From positions 58,076,255 to 58,140,254 of the forward strand of contig OZ024933.1 in NCBI GenBank assembly GCA_964017235.1: a stretch of 64,000 bases of DNA. The letters run 5' to 3'. The notes under the pieces are model-generated. The model saw only the letters and a list, made by a program, of their open reading frames with translations, had not been told where the DNA came from and searched no databases. Below, piece after piece: positions 34,119-47,588 of this stretch. The DNA is from Sabellastarte sp. h YS-2021. Taxonomy: Eukaryota > Annelida > Polychaeta > Sabellida > Sabellidae. A program made the position numbers and the translations under genes. Each line of letters starts with the position of its first letter. Within the stretch, counting starts at the first letter, position 1.

Positions 34119-34583
34119 ACCCTTTCTCAGTAATTTGTTTTTATTTGCAGAGATGCTGATGTTTAATTCACATTCTTATTGCTGTCATATACAGTTCACA
34201 CAAATGTCATTCCAATTAAATAGCCTACAAATGCATGAACATCATTAGTTTTATTTGTACTCGCTAAATACACGCAGAATTCAGTACTTGCATGAAAAGA
34301 ACATCTAAAATAGTACTGATACAGATTGACAAGGTTTGAAATTAATTTGGAATTTGTAGCAATATATCTTTGTATGAATAAAAATGTTTAAATTGAAATT
34401 TCTAACACATATGACTGCTTTCACTTTTATAACTGCATGAATTTATATAGCAGTGTGTTCAAAAGAAATATGTGCATGAGTACATTGTGGTGTCATCTCC
34501 CATACAGAACACTCTTGTCTTTCTCACAACAAAAATATTGATCTATTTTGATGTCAAAGACCAGTCAGACAGCACTGTCTAAT

Positions 34584-34883
34584 GGCTGGGAGTTGTGGCG
34601 TGCTCCTGTAATCCAGTTACTTGGAAGCCTGAGTTGAAGGACATCTTGAGGGTAGGAGCTCTGCTGGTTACCTTCCTATGTTGATCAGGTGTCTGCACTA
34701 AGCTGTGCATCAATATGGTGGTCCTGGTGGAGACTTGGGTCACCAGGTTGTTTAATGAGGGACGTACAGGCTCAGATTGGAAACACAGCAGGCAGAAGTC
34801 TCCGTGTACAGCAGTAGTGAGATTGCACTTGTGAATAGGAGATATCTGGTAGCCTACTCAATACAGACGGACTCAACTCTTTT
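34584..34883 (+). ncRNA. 7SL: SRP RNA gene, copy 38 (class A variant, GTTTA type)
   Basis: CAGATTG apex with GGTCC and GTTTAATG. The spacer upstream has a private GGTGTCATC. Confidence 0.85.
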
Positions 34884-35348
34884 ACCCTTTCTCAGTAATT
34901 TGTTTTTATTTGCAGAGATGCTGATGTTTAATTCACATTCTTATTGCTGTCATATACAGTTCACACAAATGTCATTCCAATTAAATAGCCTACAAATGCA
35001 TGAACATCATTAGTTTTATTTGTACTCGCTAAATACACGCAGAATTCAGTACTTGCATGAAAAGAACATCTAAAATAGTACTGATACAGATTGACAAGGT
35101 TTGAAATTAATTTGGAATTTGTAGCAATATATCTTTGTATGAATAAAAATGTTTAAATTGAAATTTCTAACACATATGACTGCTTTCACTTTTATAACTG
35201 CATGAATTTATATAGCAGTGTGTTCAAAAGAAATATGTGCATGAGTACATTGTGGTCTCATCTCCCATACAGAACACTCTTGTCTTTCTCACAACAAAAA
35301 TATTGATCTATTTTGATGTCAAAGACCAGTCAGACAGCACTGTCTAAT

Positions 35349-35648
35349 GGCTGGGAGTTGTGGCGTGCTCCTGTAATCCAGTTACTTGGAAGCCTGAGTT
35401 GAAGGACATCTTGAGGGTAGGAGCTCTGCTGGTTACCTTACTATGTTGATCAGGTGTCTGCACTAAGCTGTGCATCAATATGGTGGCCCTGGTGGAGACT
35501 TGGGTCACCAGGTTGTATAATGAGGGACGTACAGGCTCAGGGTGGAAACACAGCAGGCAGAAGTCTCCGTGTACAGCAGTAGTGAGATTGCACTTGTGAA
35601 TAGGAGATATCTGGTAGCCTACTCAATACAGACGGACTCAACTCTTTT
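35349..35648 (+). ncRNA. 7SL: SRP RNA gene, copy 39 (class G, TTACTATG type)
   Basis: Core sites intact, TTACTATG in place of TTCCTATG. Begins a run of eight class G genes (39-46). Confidence 0.92.
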
Positions 35649-36113
35649 ACCCTTTCTCAGTAATTTGTTTTTATTTGCAGAGATGCTGATGTTTCATTCA
35701 CATTCTTATTGCTGTCATATACAGTTCACACAAATGTCATTCCAATTAAATAGCCTACAAATGCATGAACATCATTAGTTTTATTTGTACTCGCTAAATA
35801 CACGCAGAATTCAGTACTTGCATGAAAAGAACATCTAAAATAGTACTGATACAGATTGACAAGGTTTGAAATTAATTTGGAATTTGTAACAATATATTTT
35901 TGTATGAATAAAAATGTTTAAATTGAAATTTCTAACACATATGACTGCTTTCACTTTTATAACTGCATGAATTTATATAGCAGTGTGTTCAAAAGAAATA
36001 TGTGCACGAGTACATTGTGGTCTCATCTCCCATACAGAACACTCTTGTCTTTCTCACAACAAAAATATTGATCTATTTTGATGTCAAAGACCAGTCAGAC
36101 AGCACTGTCTAAT

Positions 36114-36413
36114 GGCTGGGAGTTGTGGCGTGCTCCTGTAATCCAGTTACTTGGAAGCCTGAGTTGAAGGACATCTTGAGGGTAGGAGCTCTGCTGGTTA
36201 CCTTCCTATGTTGATCAGGTGTCTGCACTAAGCTGTGCATCAATATGGTGGCCCTGGTGGAGACTTGGGTCACCAGGTTGTATAATGAGGGACGTACAGG
36301 CTCAGGGTGGAAACACAGCAGGCAGAAGTCTCCGTGTACAGCAGTAGTGAGATTGCACTTGTGAATAGGAGATATCTGGTAGCCTACTCAATACAGACGG
36401 ACTCAACTCTTTT
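36114..36413 (+). ncRNA. 7SL: SRP RNA gene, copy 40 (class G, consensus)
   Basis: Consensus class G over the full RNA gene. Confidence 0.93.
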
Positions 36414-36878
36414 ACCCTTTCTCAGTAATTTGTTTTTATTTGCAGAGATGCTGATGTTTCATTCACATTCTTATTGCTGTCATATACAGTTCACACAAAT
36501 GTCATTCCAATTAAATAGCCTACAAATGCATGAACATCATTAGTTTTATTTGTACTCGCTAAATACACGCAGAATTCAGTACTTGCATGAAAAGAACATC
36601 TAAAATAGTACTGATACAGATTGACAAGGTTTGAAATTAATTTGGAATTTGTAACAATATATTTTTGTATGAATAAAAATGTTTAAATTGAAATTTCTAA
36701 CACATATGACTGCTTTCACTTTTATAACTGCATGAATTTATATAGCAGTGTGTTCAAAAGAAATATGTGCACGAGTACATTGTGGTCTCATCTCCCATAC
36801 AGAACACTCTTGTCTTTCTCACAACAAAAATATTGATCTATTTTGATGTCAAAGACCAGTCAGACAGCACTGTCTAAT

Positions 36879-37178
36879 GGCTGGGAGTTGTGGCGTGCTC
36901 CTGTAATCCAGTTACTTGGAAGCCTGAGTTGAAGGACATCTTGAGGGTAGGAGCTCTGCTGGTTACCTTCCTATGTTGATCAGGTGTCTGCACTAAGCTG
37001 TGCATCAATATGGTGGCCCTGGTGGAGACTTGGGTCACCAGGTTGTATAATGAGGGACGTACAGGCTCAGGGTGGAAACACAGCAGGCAGAAGTCTCCGT
37101 GTACAGCAGTAGTGAGATTGCACTTGTGAATAGGAGATATCTGGTAGCCTACTCAATACAGACGGACTCAACTTTTTT
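36879..37178 (+). ncRNA. 7SL: SRP RNA gene, copy 41 (class G, T6 terminator)
   Basis: Core sites intact. CAACTC at the 3' end is CAACTT, so the terminator is six T and the last helix 5 pair becomes G-U. Confidence 0.92.
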
Positions 37179-37643
37179 ACCCTTTCTCAGTAATTTGTTT
37201 TTATTTGCAGAGATGCTGATGTTTAATTCACATTCTTATTGCTGTCATATACAGTTCACACAAATGTCATTCCAATTAAATAGCCTACAAATGCATGAAC
37301 ATCATTAGTTTTATTTGTACTCGCTAAATACACGCAGAATTCAGTACTTGCATGAAAAGAACATCTAAAATAGTACTGATACAGATTGACAAGGTTTGAA
37401 ATTAATTTGTAATTTGTAACAATATATTTTTGTATGAATAAAAATGTTTAAATTGAAATTTCTAACACATATGACTGCTTTCACTTTTATAACTGCATGA
37501 ATTTATACAGCAGTGTGTTCAAAAGAAATATGTGCACGAGTACATTGTGGTCTCATCTCCCATACAGAACACTCTTGTCTTTCTCACAACAAAAATATTG
37601 ATCTATTTTGATGTCAAAGACCAGTGAGACAGCACTGTCTAAT

Positions 37644-37943
37644 GGCTGGGAGTTGTGGCGTGCTCCTGTAATCCAGTTACTTGGAAGCCTGAGTTGAAGG
37701 ACATCTTGAGGGTAGGAGCTCTGCTGGTTACCTTCCTATGTTGATCAGGTGTCTGCACTAAGCTGTGCATCAATATGGTGGCCCTGGTGGAGACTTGGGT
37801 CACCAGGTTGTATAATGAGGGACGTACAGGCTCAGGGTGGAAACACAGCAGGCAGAAGTCTCCGTGTACAGCAGTAGTGAGATTGCACTTGTGAATAGGA
37901 GATATCTGGTAGCCTACTCAATACAGACGGACTCAACTCTTTT
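37644..37943 (+). ncRNA. 7SL: SRP RNA gene, copy 42 (class G, consensus)
   Basis: Consensus over the RNA gene. CCAGTGAGACAG replaces CCAGTCAGACAG just upstream. Confidence 0.92.
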
Positions 37944-38408
37944 ACCCTTTCTCAGTAATTTGTTTTTATTTGCAGAGATGCTGATGTTTCATTCACATTC
38001 TTATTGCTGTCATATACAGTTCACACAAATGTCATTCCAATTAAATAGCCTACAAATGCATGAACATCATTAGTTTTATTTGTACTCGCTAAATACACGC
38101 AGAATTCAGTACTTGCATGAAAAGAACATCTAAAATAGTACTGATACAGATTGACAAGGTTTGAAATTAATTTGGAATTTGTAACAATATATTTTTGTAT
38201 GAATAAAAATGTTTAAATTGAAATTTCTAACACATATGACTGCTTTGACTTTTATAACTGCATGAATTTATATAGCAGTGTGTTCAAAAGAAATATGTGC
38301 ACGAGTACATTGTGGTCTCATCTCCCATACAGAACACTCTTGTCTTTCTCACAACAAAAATATTGATCTATTTTGATGTCAAAGACCAGTCAGACAGCAC
38401 TGTCTAAT

Positions 38409-38708
38409 GGCTGGGAGTTGTGGCGTGCTCCTGTAATCCAGTTACTTGGAAGCCTGAGTTGAAGGACATCTTGAGGGTAGGAGCTCTGCTGGTTACCTTC
38501 CTATGTTGATCAGGTGTCTGCACTAAGCTGTGCATCAATATGGTGGCCCTGGTGGAGACTTGGGTCACCAGGTTGTATAATGAGGGACGTACAGGCTCAG
38601 GGTGGAAACACAGCAGGCAGAAGTCTCCGTGTACAGCAGTAGTGAGATTGCACTTGTGAATAGGAGATATCTGGTAGCCTACTCAATACAGACGGACTCA
38701 ACTTTTTT
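38409..38708 (+). ncRNA. 7SL: SRP RNA gene, copy 43 (class G, T6 terminator)
   Basis: Class G with the C-to-T change that gives a six-T terminator, as in copy 41. Confidence 0.92.
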
Positions 38709-39173
38709 ACCCTTTCTCAGTAATTTGTTTTTATTTGCAGAGATGCTGATGTTTAATTCACATTCTTATTGCTGTCATATACAGTTCACACAAATGTCAT
38801 TCCAATTAAATAGCCTACAAATGCATGAACATCATTAGTTTTATTTGTACTCGCTAAATACACGCAGAATTCAGTACTTGCATGAAAAGAACATCTAAAA
38901 TAGTACTGATACAGATTGACAAGGTTTGAAATTAATTTGGAATTTGTAACAATATATTTTTGTATGAATAAAAATGTTTAAATTGAAATTTCTAACACAT
39001 ATGACTGCTTTCACTTTTATAACTGCATGAATTTATACAGCAGTGTGTTCAAAAGAAATATGTGCACGAGTACATTGTGGTCTCATCTCCCATACAGAAC
39101 ACTCTTGTCTTTCTCACAACAAAAATATTGATCTATTTTGATGTCAAAGACCAGTCAGACAGCACTGTCTAAT

Positions 39174-39473
39174 GGCTGGGAGTTGTGGCGTGCTCCTGTA
39201 ATCCAGTTACTTGGAAGCCTGAGTTGAAGGACATCTTGAGGGTAGGAGCTCTGCTGGTTACCTTCCTATGTTGATCAGGTGTCTGCACTAAGCTGTGCAT
39301 CAATATGGTGGCCCTGGTGGAGACTTGGGTCACCAGGTTGTATAATGAGGGTCGTACAGGCTCAGGGTGGAAACACAGCAGGCAGAAGTCTCCGTGTACA
39401 GCAGTAGTGAGATTGCACTTGTGAATAGGAGATATCTGGTAGCCTACTCAATACAGACGGACTCAACTCTTTT
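39174..39473 (+). ncRNA. 7SL: SRP RNA gene, copy 44 (class G)
   Basis: Core sites intact. GGGTCGTAC replaces GGGACGTAC at the base of helix 8. Confidence 0.9.
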
Positions 39474-39938
39474 ACCCTTTCTCAGTAATTTGTTTTTATT
39501 TGCAGAGATGCTGATGTTTCATTCACATTCTTATTGCTGTCATATACAGTTCACACAAATGTCATTCCAATTAAATAGCCTACAAATGCATGAACATCAT
39601 TAGTTTTATTTGTACTCGCTAAATACACGCAGAATTCAGTACTTGCATGAAAAGAACATCTAAAATAGTACTGATACAGATTGACAAGGTTTGAAATTAA
39701 TTTGGAATTTGTAACAATATATTTTTGTATGAATAAAAATGTTTAAATTGAAATTTCTAACACATATGACTGCTTTCACTTTTATAACTGCATGAATTTA
39801 TATAGCAGTGTGTTCAAAAGACATATGTGCATGAGTACATTGTGGTCTCATCTCCCATACAGAACACTCTTGTCTTTCTCACAACAAAAATATTGATCTA
39901 TTTTGATGTCAAAGACCAGTCAGACAGCACTGTCTAAT

Positions 39939-40238
39939 GGCTGGGAGTTGTGGCGTGCTCCTGTAATCCAGTTACTTGGAAGCCTGAGTTGAAGGACATC
40001 TTGAGGGTAGGAGCTCTGCTGGTTACCTTCCTATGTTGATCAGGTGTCTGCACTAAGCTGTGCATCAATATGGTGGCCCTGGTGGAGACTTGGGTCACCA
40101 GGTTGTATAATGAGGGACGTACAGGCTCAGGGTGGAAACACAGCAGGCAGAAGTCTCCGTGTACAGCAGTAGTGAGATTGCACTTGTGAATAGGAGATAT
40201 CTGGTAGCCTACTCAATACAGACGGACTCAACTCTTTT
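39939..40238 (+). ncRNA. 7SL: SRP RNA gene, copy 45 (class G, consensus)
   Basis: Consensus over the RNA gene. The spacer upstream has a private AAAGACATATG. Confidence 0.93.
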
Positions 40239-40703
40239 ACCCTTTCTCAGTAATTTGTTTTTATTTGCAGAGATGCTGATGTTTCATTCACATTCTTATT
40301 GCTGTCATATACAGTTCACACAAATGTCATTCCAATTAAATAGCCTACAAATGCATGAACATCATTAGTTTTATTTGTACTCGCTAAATACACGCAGAAT
40401 TCAGTACTTGCATGAAAAGAACATCTAAAATAGTACTGATACAGATTGACAAGGTTTGAAATTAATTTGGAATTTGTAACAATATATTTTTGTATGAATA
40501 AAAATGTTTAAATTGAAATTTCTAACACATATGACTGCTTTCACTTTTATAACTGCATGAATTTATATAGCAGTGTGTTCAAAAGAAATATGTGCACGAG
40601 TACATTGTGGTCTCATCTCCCATACAGAACACTCTTGTCTTTCTCACAACAAAAATATTGATCTATTTTGATGTCAAAGACCAGTCAGACAGCACTGTCT
40701 AAT

Positions 40704-41003
40704 GGCTGGGAGTTGTGGCGTGCTCCTGTAATCCAGTTACTTGGAAGCCTGAGTTGAAGGACATCTTGAGGGTAGGAGCTCTGCTGGTTACCTTCCTATG
40801 TTGATCAGGTGTCTGCACTAAGCTGTGCATCAATATGGTGGCCCTGGTGGAGACTTGGGTCACCAGGTTGTATAATGAGGGAGGTACAGGCTCAGGGTGG
40901 AAACACAGCAGGCAGAAGTCTCCGTGTACAGCAGTAGTGAGATTGCACTTGTGAATAGGAGATATCTGGTAGCCTACTCAATACAGACGGACTCAACTTT
41001 TTT
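40704..41003 (+). ncRNA. 7SL: SRP RNA gene, copy 46 (class G, T6 terminator)
   Basis: Core sites intact, GGGAGGTAC in place of GGGACGTAC, and a six-T terminator. The two changes travel together in copies 46, 50, 51, 52 and 57. Confidence 0.9.
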
Positions 41004-41468
41004 ACCCTTTCTCAGTAATTTGTTTTTATTTGCAGAGATGCTGATGTTTAATTCATATTCTTATTGCTGTCATATACAGTTCACACAAATGTCATTCCAA
41101 TTAAATAGCCTACAAATGCATGAACATCATTAGTTTTATTTGTACTCGCTAAATACACGCAGAATTCAGTACTTGCATGAAAAGAACATCTAAAATAGTA
41201 CTGATACAGATTGACAAGGTTTGAAATTAATTTGGAATTTGTAACAATATATTTTTGTATGAATAAAAATGTTTAAATTGAAATTTCTAACACATATGAC
41301 TGCTTTCACTTTTATAACTGCATGAATTTATACAGCAGTGTGTTCAAAAGAAATATGTGCACGAGTACATTGTGGTCTCATCTCCCATACAGAACACTCT
41401 TGTCTTTCTCACAACAAAAATATTGATCTATTTTGATGTCAAAGACCAGTCAGACAGCACTGTCTAAT

Positions 41469-41768
41469 GGCTGGGAGTTGTGGCGTGCTCCTGTAATCCA
41501 GTTACTTGGAAGCCTGAGTTGAAGGACATGTTGAGGGTAGGAGCTCTGTTGGTTACCTTCCTATGTTGATCAGGTGTCTGCACTAAGCTGTGCATCAATA
41601 TGGTGGTCCTGGTGGAGACTTGGGTCACCAGATTGTATAATGAGGGACGTACAGGCTCAGATTGGAAACACAGCAGGCAGAAGTCTCCGTGTACAGCAGT
41701 AGTGAGATTGCACTTGTGAATAGGAGATATCTGGTAGCCTACTCAATACAGACGGACTCAACTCTTTT
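41469..41768 (+). ncRNA. 7SL: SRP RNA gene, copy 47 (class A variant, AGATTG type)
   Basis: CAGATTG apex, GGTCC helix 6, CACCAGATTG after helix 6, and the CATGTTG allele also seen in copies 1 and 5. A single class A gene within a long class G run. Confidence 0.85.
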
Positions 41769-42233
41769 ACCCTTTCTCAGTAATTTGTTTTTATTTGCAG
41801 AGATGCTGATGTTTAATTCACATTCTTATTGCTGTCATATACAGTTCACACAAATGTCATTCCAATTAAATAGCCTACAAATGCATGAACATCATTAGTT
41901 TTATTTGTACTCGCTAAATACACGCAGAATTCAGTACTTGCATGAAAAGAACATCTAAAATAGTACTGATACAGATTGACAAGGTTTGAAATTAATTTGG
42001 AATTTGTAGCAATATATCTTTGTATGAATAAAAATGTTTAAATTGAAATTTCTAACACATATGACTGCTTTCACTTTTATAACTGCATGAATTTATATAG
42101 CAGTGTGTTCAAAAGAAATATGTGCATAAATACATTGTGGTCTCATCTCCCATACAGAACACTCTTGTCTTTCTCACAACAAAAATATTGATCTATTTTG
42201 ATGTCAAAGACCAGTCAGACAGCACTGTCTAAT

Positions 42234-42533
42234 GGCTGGGAGTTGTGGCGTGCTCCTGTAATCCAGTTACTTGGAAGCCTGAGTTGAAGGACATCTTGAG
42301 GGTAGGAGCTCTGCTGGTTACCTTCCTATGTTGATCAGGTGTCTGCACTAAGCTGTGCATCAATATGGTGGCCCTGGTGGAGACTTGGGTCACCAGGTTG
42401 TATAATGAGGGACGTACAGGCTCAGGGTGGAAACACAGCAGGCAGAAGTCTCCGTGTACAGCAGTAGTGAGATTGCACTTGTGAATAGGAGATATCTGGT
42501 AGCCTACTCAATACAGACGGACTCAACTCTTTT
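42234..42533 (+). ncRNA. 7SL: SRP RNA gene, copy 48 (class G, consensus)
   Basis: Consensus over the RNA gene. The spacer upstream has a private TGCATAAATAC. Confidence 0.93.
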
Positions 42534-42998
42534 ACCCTTTCTCAGTAATTTGTTTTTATTTGCAGAGATGCTGATGTTTAATTCACATTCTTATTGCTGT
42601 CATATACAGTTCACACAAATGTCATTCCAATTAAATAGCCTACAAATGCATGAACATCATTAGTTTTATTTGTACTCGCTAAATACACGCAGAATTCAGT
42701 ACTTGCATGAAAAGAACATCTAAAATAGTACTGATACAGATTGACAAGGTTTGAAATTAATTTGGAATTTGTAGCAATATATCTTTGTATGAATAAAAAT
42801 GTTTAAATTGAAATTTCTAACACATATGACTGCTTTCACTTTTATAACTGCATGAATTTATATAGCAGTGTGTTCAAAAGAAATATGTGCATGAGTACAT
42901 TGTGGTCTCATCTCCCATACAGAACACTCTTGTCTTTCTCACAACAAAAATATTGATCTATTTTGATGTCAAAGACCAGTCAGACAGCACTGTCTAAT

Positions 42999-43298
42999 GG
43001 CTGGGAGTTGTGGCGTGCTCCTGTAATCCAGTTACTTGGAAGCCTGAGTTGAAGGACATCTTGAGGGTAGGAGCTCTGCTGGTTACCTTACTATGTTGAT
43101 CAGGTGTCTGCACTAAGCTGTGCATCAATATGGTGGCCCTGGTGGAGACTTGGGTCACCAGGTTGTATAATGAGGGACGTACAGGCTCAGGGTGGAAACA
43201 CAGCAGGCAGAAGTCTCCGTGTACAGCAGTAGTGAGATTGCACTTGTGAATAGGAGATATCTGGTAGCCTACTCAATACAGACGGACTCAACTCTTTT
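42999..43298 (+). ncRNA. 7SL: SRP RNA gene, copy 49 (class G, TTACTATG type)
   Basis: Core sites intact, TTACTATG allele. Confidence 0.92.
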
Positions 43299-43763
43299 AC
43301 CCTTTCTCAGTAATTTGTTTTTATTTGCAGAGATGCTGATGTTTCATTCACATTCTTATTGCTGTCATATACAGTTCACACAAATGTCATTCCAATTAAA
43401 TAGCCTACAAATGCATGAACATCATTAGTTTTATTTGTACTCGCTAAATACACGCAGAATTCAGTACTTGCATGAAAAGAACATCTAAAATAGTACTGAT
43501 ACAGATTGACAAGGTTTGAAATTAATTTGGAATTTGTAACAATATATTTTTGTATGAATAAAAATGTTTAAATTGAAATTTCTAACACATATGACTGCTT
43601 TGACTTTTATAACTGCATGAATTTATATAGCAGTGTGTTCAAAAGAAATATGTGCACGAGTACATTGTGGTCTCATCTCCCATACAGAACACTCTTGTCT
43701 TTCTCACAACAAAAATATTGATCTATTTTGATGTCAAAGACCAGTCAGACAGCACTGTCTAAT

Positions 43764-44063
43764 GGCTGGGAGTTGTGGCGTGCTCCTGTAATCCAGTTAC
43801 TTGGAAGCCTGAGTTGAAGGACATCTTGAGGGTAGGAGCTCTGCTGGTTACCTTCCTATGTTGATCAGGTGTCTGCACTAAGCTGTGCATCAATATGGTG
43901 GCCCTGGTGGAGACTTGGGTCAGCAGGTTGTATAATGAGGGAGGTACAGGCTCAGGGTGGAAACACAGCAGGCAGAAGTCTCCGTGTACAGCAGTAGTGA
44001 GATTGCACTTGTGAATAGGAGATATCTGGTAGCCTACTCAATACAGACGGACTCAACTTTTTT
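43764..44063 (+). ncRNA. 7SL: SRP RNA gene, copy 50 (class G, helix 6 mismatch, T6)
   Basis: SRP54 site intact. GGGTCAGC replaces GGGTCACC in helix 6, so a G-C pair near the stem base becomes G opposite G. GGGAGGTAC and six-T terminator. Confidence 0.88.
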
Positions 44064-44528
44064 ACCCTTTCTCAGTAATTTGTTTTTATTTGCAGAGATG
44101 CTGATGTTTAATTCACATTCTTATTGCTGTCATATACAGTTCACACAAATGTCATTCCAATTAAATAGCCTACAAATGCATGAACATCATTAGTTTTATT
44201 TGTACTCGCTAAATACACGCAGAATTCAGTACTTGCATGAAAAGAACATCTAAAATAGTACTGATACAGATTGACAAGGTTTGAAATTAATTTGGAATTT
44301 GTAACAATATATTTTTGTATGAATAAAAATGTTTAAATTGAAATTTCTAAAACATATGACTGCTTTCACTTTTATAACTGCATGAATTTATACAGCAGTG
44401 TGTTCAAAAGAAATATGTGCACGAGTACATTGTGGTCTCATCTCCCATACAGAACACTCTTGTCTTTCTCACAACAAAAATATTGATCTATTTTGATGTC
44501 AAAGACCAGTCAGACAGCACTGTCTAAT

Positions 44529-44828
44529 GGCTGGGAGTTGTGGCGTGCTCCTGTAATCCAGTTACTTGGAAGCCTGAGTTGAAGGACATCTTGAGGGTAG
44601 GAGCTCTGCTGGTTACCTTCCTATGTTGATCAGGTGTCTGCACTAAGCTGTGCATCAATATGGTGGCCCTGGTGGAGACTTGGGTCAGCAGGTTGTATAA
44701 TGAGGGAGGTACAGGCTCAGGGTGGAAACACAGCAGGCAGAAGTCTCCGTGTACAGCAGTAGTGAGATTGCACTTGTGAATAGGAGATATCTGGTAGCCT
44801 ACTCAATACAGACGGACTCAACTTTTTT
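44529..44828 (+). ncRNA. 7SL: SRP RNA gene, copy 51 (class G, helix 6 mismatch, T6)
   Basis: Same three changes as copy 50. The spacer upstream has CTAAAACATATG, also found before copies 53, 55 and 58. Confidence 0.88.
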
Positions 44829-45293
44829 ACCCTTTCTCAGTAATTTGTTTTTATTTGCAGAGATGCTGATGTTTAATTCACATTCTTATTGCTGTCATAT
44901 ACAGTTCACACAAATGTCATTCCAATTAAATAGCCTACAAATGCATGAACATCATTAGTTTTATTTGTACTCGCTAAATACACGCAGAATTCAGTACTTG
45001 CATGAAAAGAACATCTAAAATAGTACTGATACAGATTGACAAGGTTTGAAATTAATTTGGAATTTGTAACAATATATTTTTGTATGAATAAAAATGTTTA
45101 AATTGAAATTTCTAACACATATGACTGCTTTGACTTTTATAACTGCATGAATTTATATAGCAGTGTGTTCAAAAGAAATATGTGCACGAGTACATTGTGG
45201 TCTCATCTCCCATACAGAACACTCTTGTCTTTCTCACAACAAAAATATTGATCTATTTTGATGTCAAAGACCAGTCAGACAGCACTGTCTAAT

Positions 45294-45593
45294 GGCTGGG
45301 AGTTGTGGCGTGCTCCTGTAATCCAGTTACTTGGAAGCCTGAGTTGAAGGACATCTTGAGGGTAGGAGCTCTGCTGGTTACCTTCCTATGTTGATCAGGT
45401 GTCTGCACTAAGCTGTGCATCAATATGGTGGCCCTGGTGGAGACTTGGGTCAGCAGGTTGTATAATGAGGGAGGTACAGGCTCAGGGTGGAAACACAGCA
45501 GGCAGAAGTCTCCGTGTACAGCAGTAGTGAGATTGCACTTGTGAATAGGAGATATCTGGTAGCCTACTCAATACAGACGGACTCAACTTTTTT
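45294..45593 (+). ncRNA. 7SL: SRP RNA gene, copy 52 (class G, helix 6 mismatch, T6)
   Basis: Same three changes as copies 50 and 51, showing local triplication. Confidence 0.88.
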
Positions 45594-46058
45594 ACCCTTT
45601 CTCAGTAATTTGTTTTTATTTGCAGAGATGCTGATGTTTAATTCACATTCTTATTGCTGTCATATACAGTTCACACAAATGTCATTCCAATTAAATAGCC
45701 TACAAATGCATGAACATCATTAGTTTTATTTGTACTCGCTAAATACACGCAGAATTCAGTACTTGCATGAAAAGAACATCTAAAATAGTACTGATACAGA
45801 TTGACAAGGTTTGAAATTAATTTGGAATTTGTAACAATATATTTTTGTATGAATAAAAATGTTTAAATTGAAATTTCTAAAACATATGACTGCTTTCACT
45901 TTTATAACTGCATGAATTTATACAGCAGTGTGTTCAAAAGAAATATGTGCACGAGTACATTGTGGTCTCATCTCCCATACAGAACACTCTTGTCTTTCTC
46001 ACAACAAAAATATTGATCTATTTTGATGTCAAAGACCAGTCAGACAGCACTGTCTAAT

Positions 46059-46358
46059 GGCTGGGAGTTGTGGCGTGCTCCTGTAATCCAGTTACTTGGA
46101 AGCCTGAGTTGAAGGACATCTTGAGGGTAGGAGCTCTGTTGGTTACCTTCCTATGTTGATCAGGTGTCTGCACTAAGCTGTGCATCAATATGGTGGTCCT
46201 GGTGGAGACTTGGGTCACCAGATTGTATAATGAGGGACGTACAGGCTCAGATTGGAAACACAGCAGGCAGAAGTCTCCGTGTACAGCAGTAGTGAGATTG
46301 CACTTGTGAATAGGAGATATCTGGTAGCCTACTCAATACAGACGGACTCAACTCTTTT
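46059..46358 (+). ncRNA. 7SL: SRP RNA gene, copy 53 (class A variant, AGATTG type)
   Basis: CAGATTG apex, GGTCC helix 6, CACCAGATTG. Recurs as copies 55 and 58. Confidence 0.85.
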
Positions 46359-46823
46359 ACCCTTTCTCAGTAATTTGTTTTTATTTGCAGAGATGCTGAT
46401 GTTTAATTCACATTCTTATTGCTGTCATATACAGTTCACACAAATGTCATTCCAATTAAATAGCCTACAAATGCATGAACATCATTAGTTTTATTTGTAC
46501 TCGCTAAATACACGCAGAATTCAGTACTTGCATGAAAAGAACATCTAAAATAGTACTGATACAGATTGACAAGGTTTGAAATTAATTTGGAATTTGTAGC
46601 AATATATATTTGTATGAATAAAAATGTTTAAATTGAAATTTCTAACACATATGACTGCTTTCACTTTTATAACTGCATGAATTTATATAGCAGTGTGTTC
46701 AAAAGAAATATGTGCATGAGTACATTGTGGTCTCATCTCCCATACAGAACACTCTTGTCTTTCTCACAACAAAAATATTGATCTATTTTGATGTCAAAGA
46801 CCAGTCAGACAGCACTGTCTAAT

Positions 46824-47123
46824 GGCTGGGAGTTGTGGCGTGCTCCTGTAATCCAGTTACTTGCAAGCCTGAGTTGAAGGACATCTTGAGGGTAGGAGCT
46901 CTGCTGGTTACCTTACTATGTTGATCAGGTGTCTGCACTAAGCTGTGCATCAATATGGTGGCCCTGGTGGAGACTTGGGTCACCAGGTTGTATAATGAGG
47001 GACGTACAGGCTCAGGGTGGAAACACAGCAGGCAGAAGTCTCCGTGTACAGCAGTAGTGAGATTGCACTTGTGAATAGGAGATATCTGGTAGCCTACTCA
47101 ATACAGACGGACTCAACTCTTTT
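46824..47123 (+). ncRNA. 7SL: SRP RNA gene, copy 54 (class G, TTACTATG type)
   Basis: Core sites intact. A private TTGCAAGCC replaces TTGGAAGCC and breaks a pair of the Alu-domain TCCAG/TTGGA hairpin. Confidence 0.88.
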
Positions 47124-47588
47124 ACCCTTTCTCAGTAATTTGTTTTTATTTGCAGAGATGCTGATGTTTCATTCACATTCTTATTGCTGTCATATACAGT
47201 TCACACAAATGTCATTCCAATTAAATAGCCTACAAATGCATGAACATCATTAGTTTTATTTGTACTCGCTAAATACACGCAGAATTCAGTACTTGCATGA
47301 AAAGAACATCTAAAATAGTACTGATACAGATTGACAAGGTTTGAAATTAATTTGGAATTTGTAACAATATATTTTTGTATGAATAAAAATGTTTAAATTG
47401 AAATTTCTAAAACATATGACTGCTTTCACTTTTATAACTGCATGAATTTATACAGCAGTGTGTTCAAAAGAAATATGTGCACGAGTACATTGTGGTCTCA
47501 TCTCCCATACAGAACACTCTTGTCTTTCTCACAACAAAAATATTGATCTATTTTGATGTCAAAGACCAGTCAGACAGCACTGTCTAAT

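Larger units (their letters stand above)
30439..34263 (+). repeat. Five-unit module, third copy (units 33-37, 3825 bp)
   Basis: Same order G, A(GTTTA), G, A(GTTTA), A(GGTTC+TTACTATG) as units 18-22 and 27-31, including AAAATATTTAAATTG in the last unit; it lies 4590 bp from units 27-31. Confidence 0.8.
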
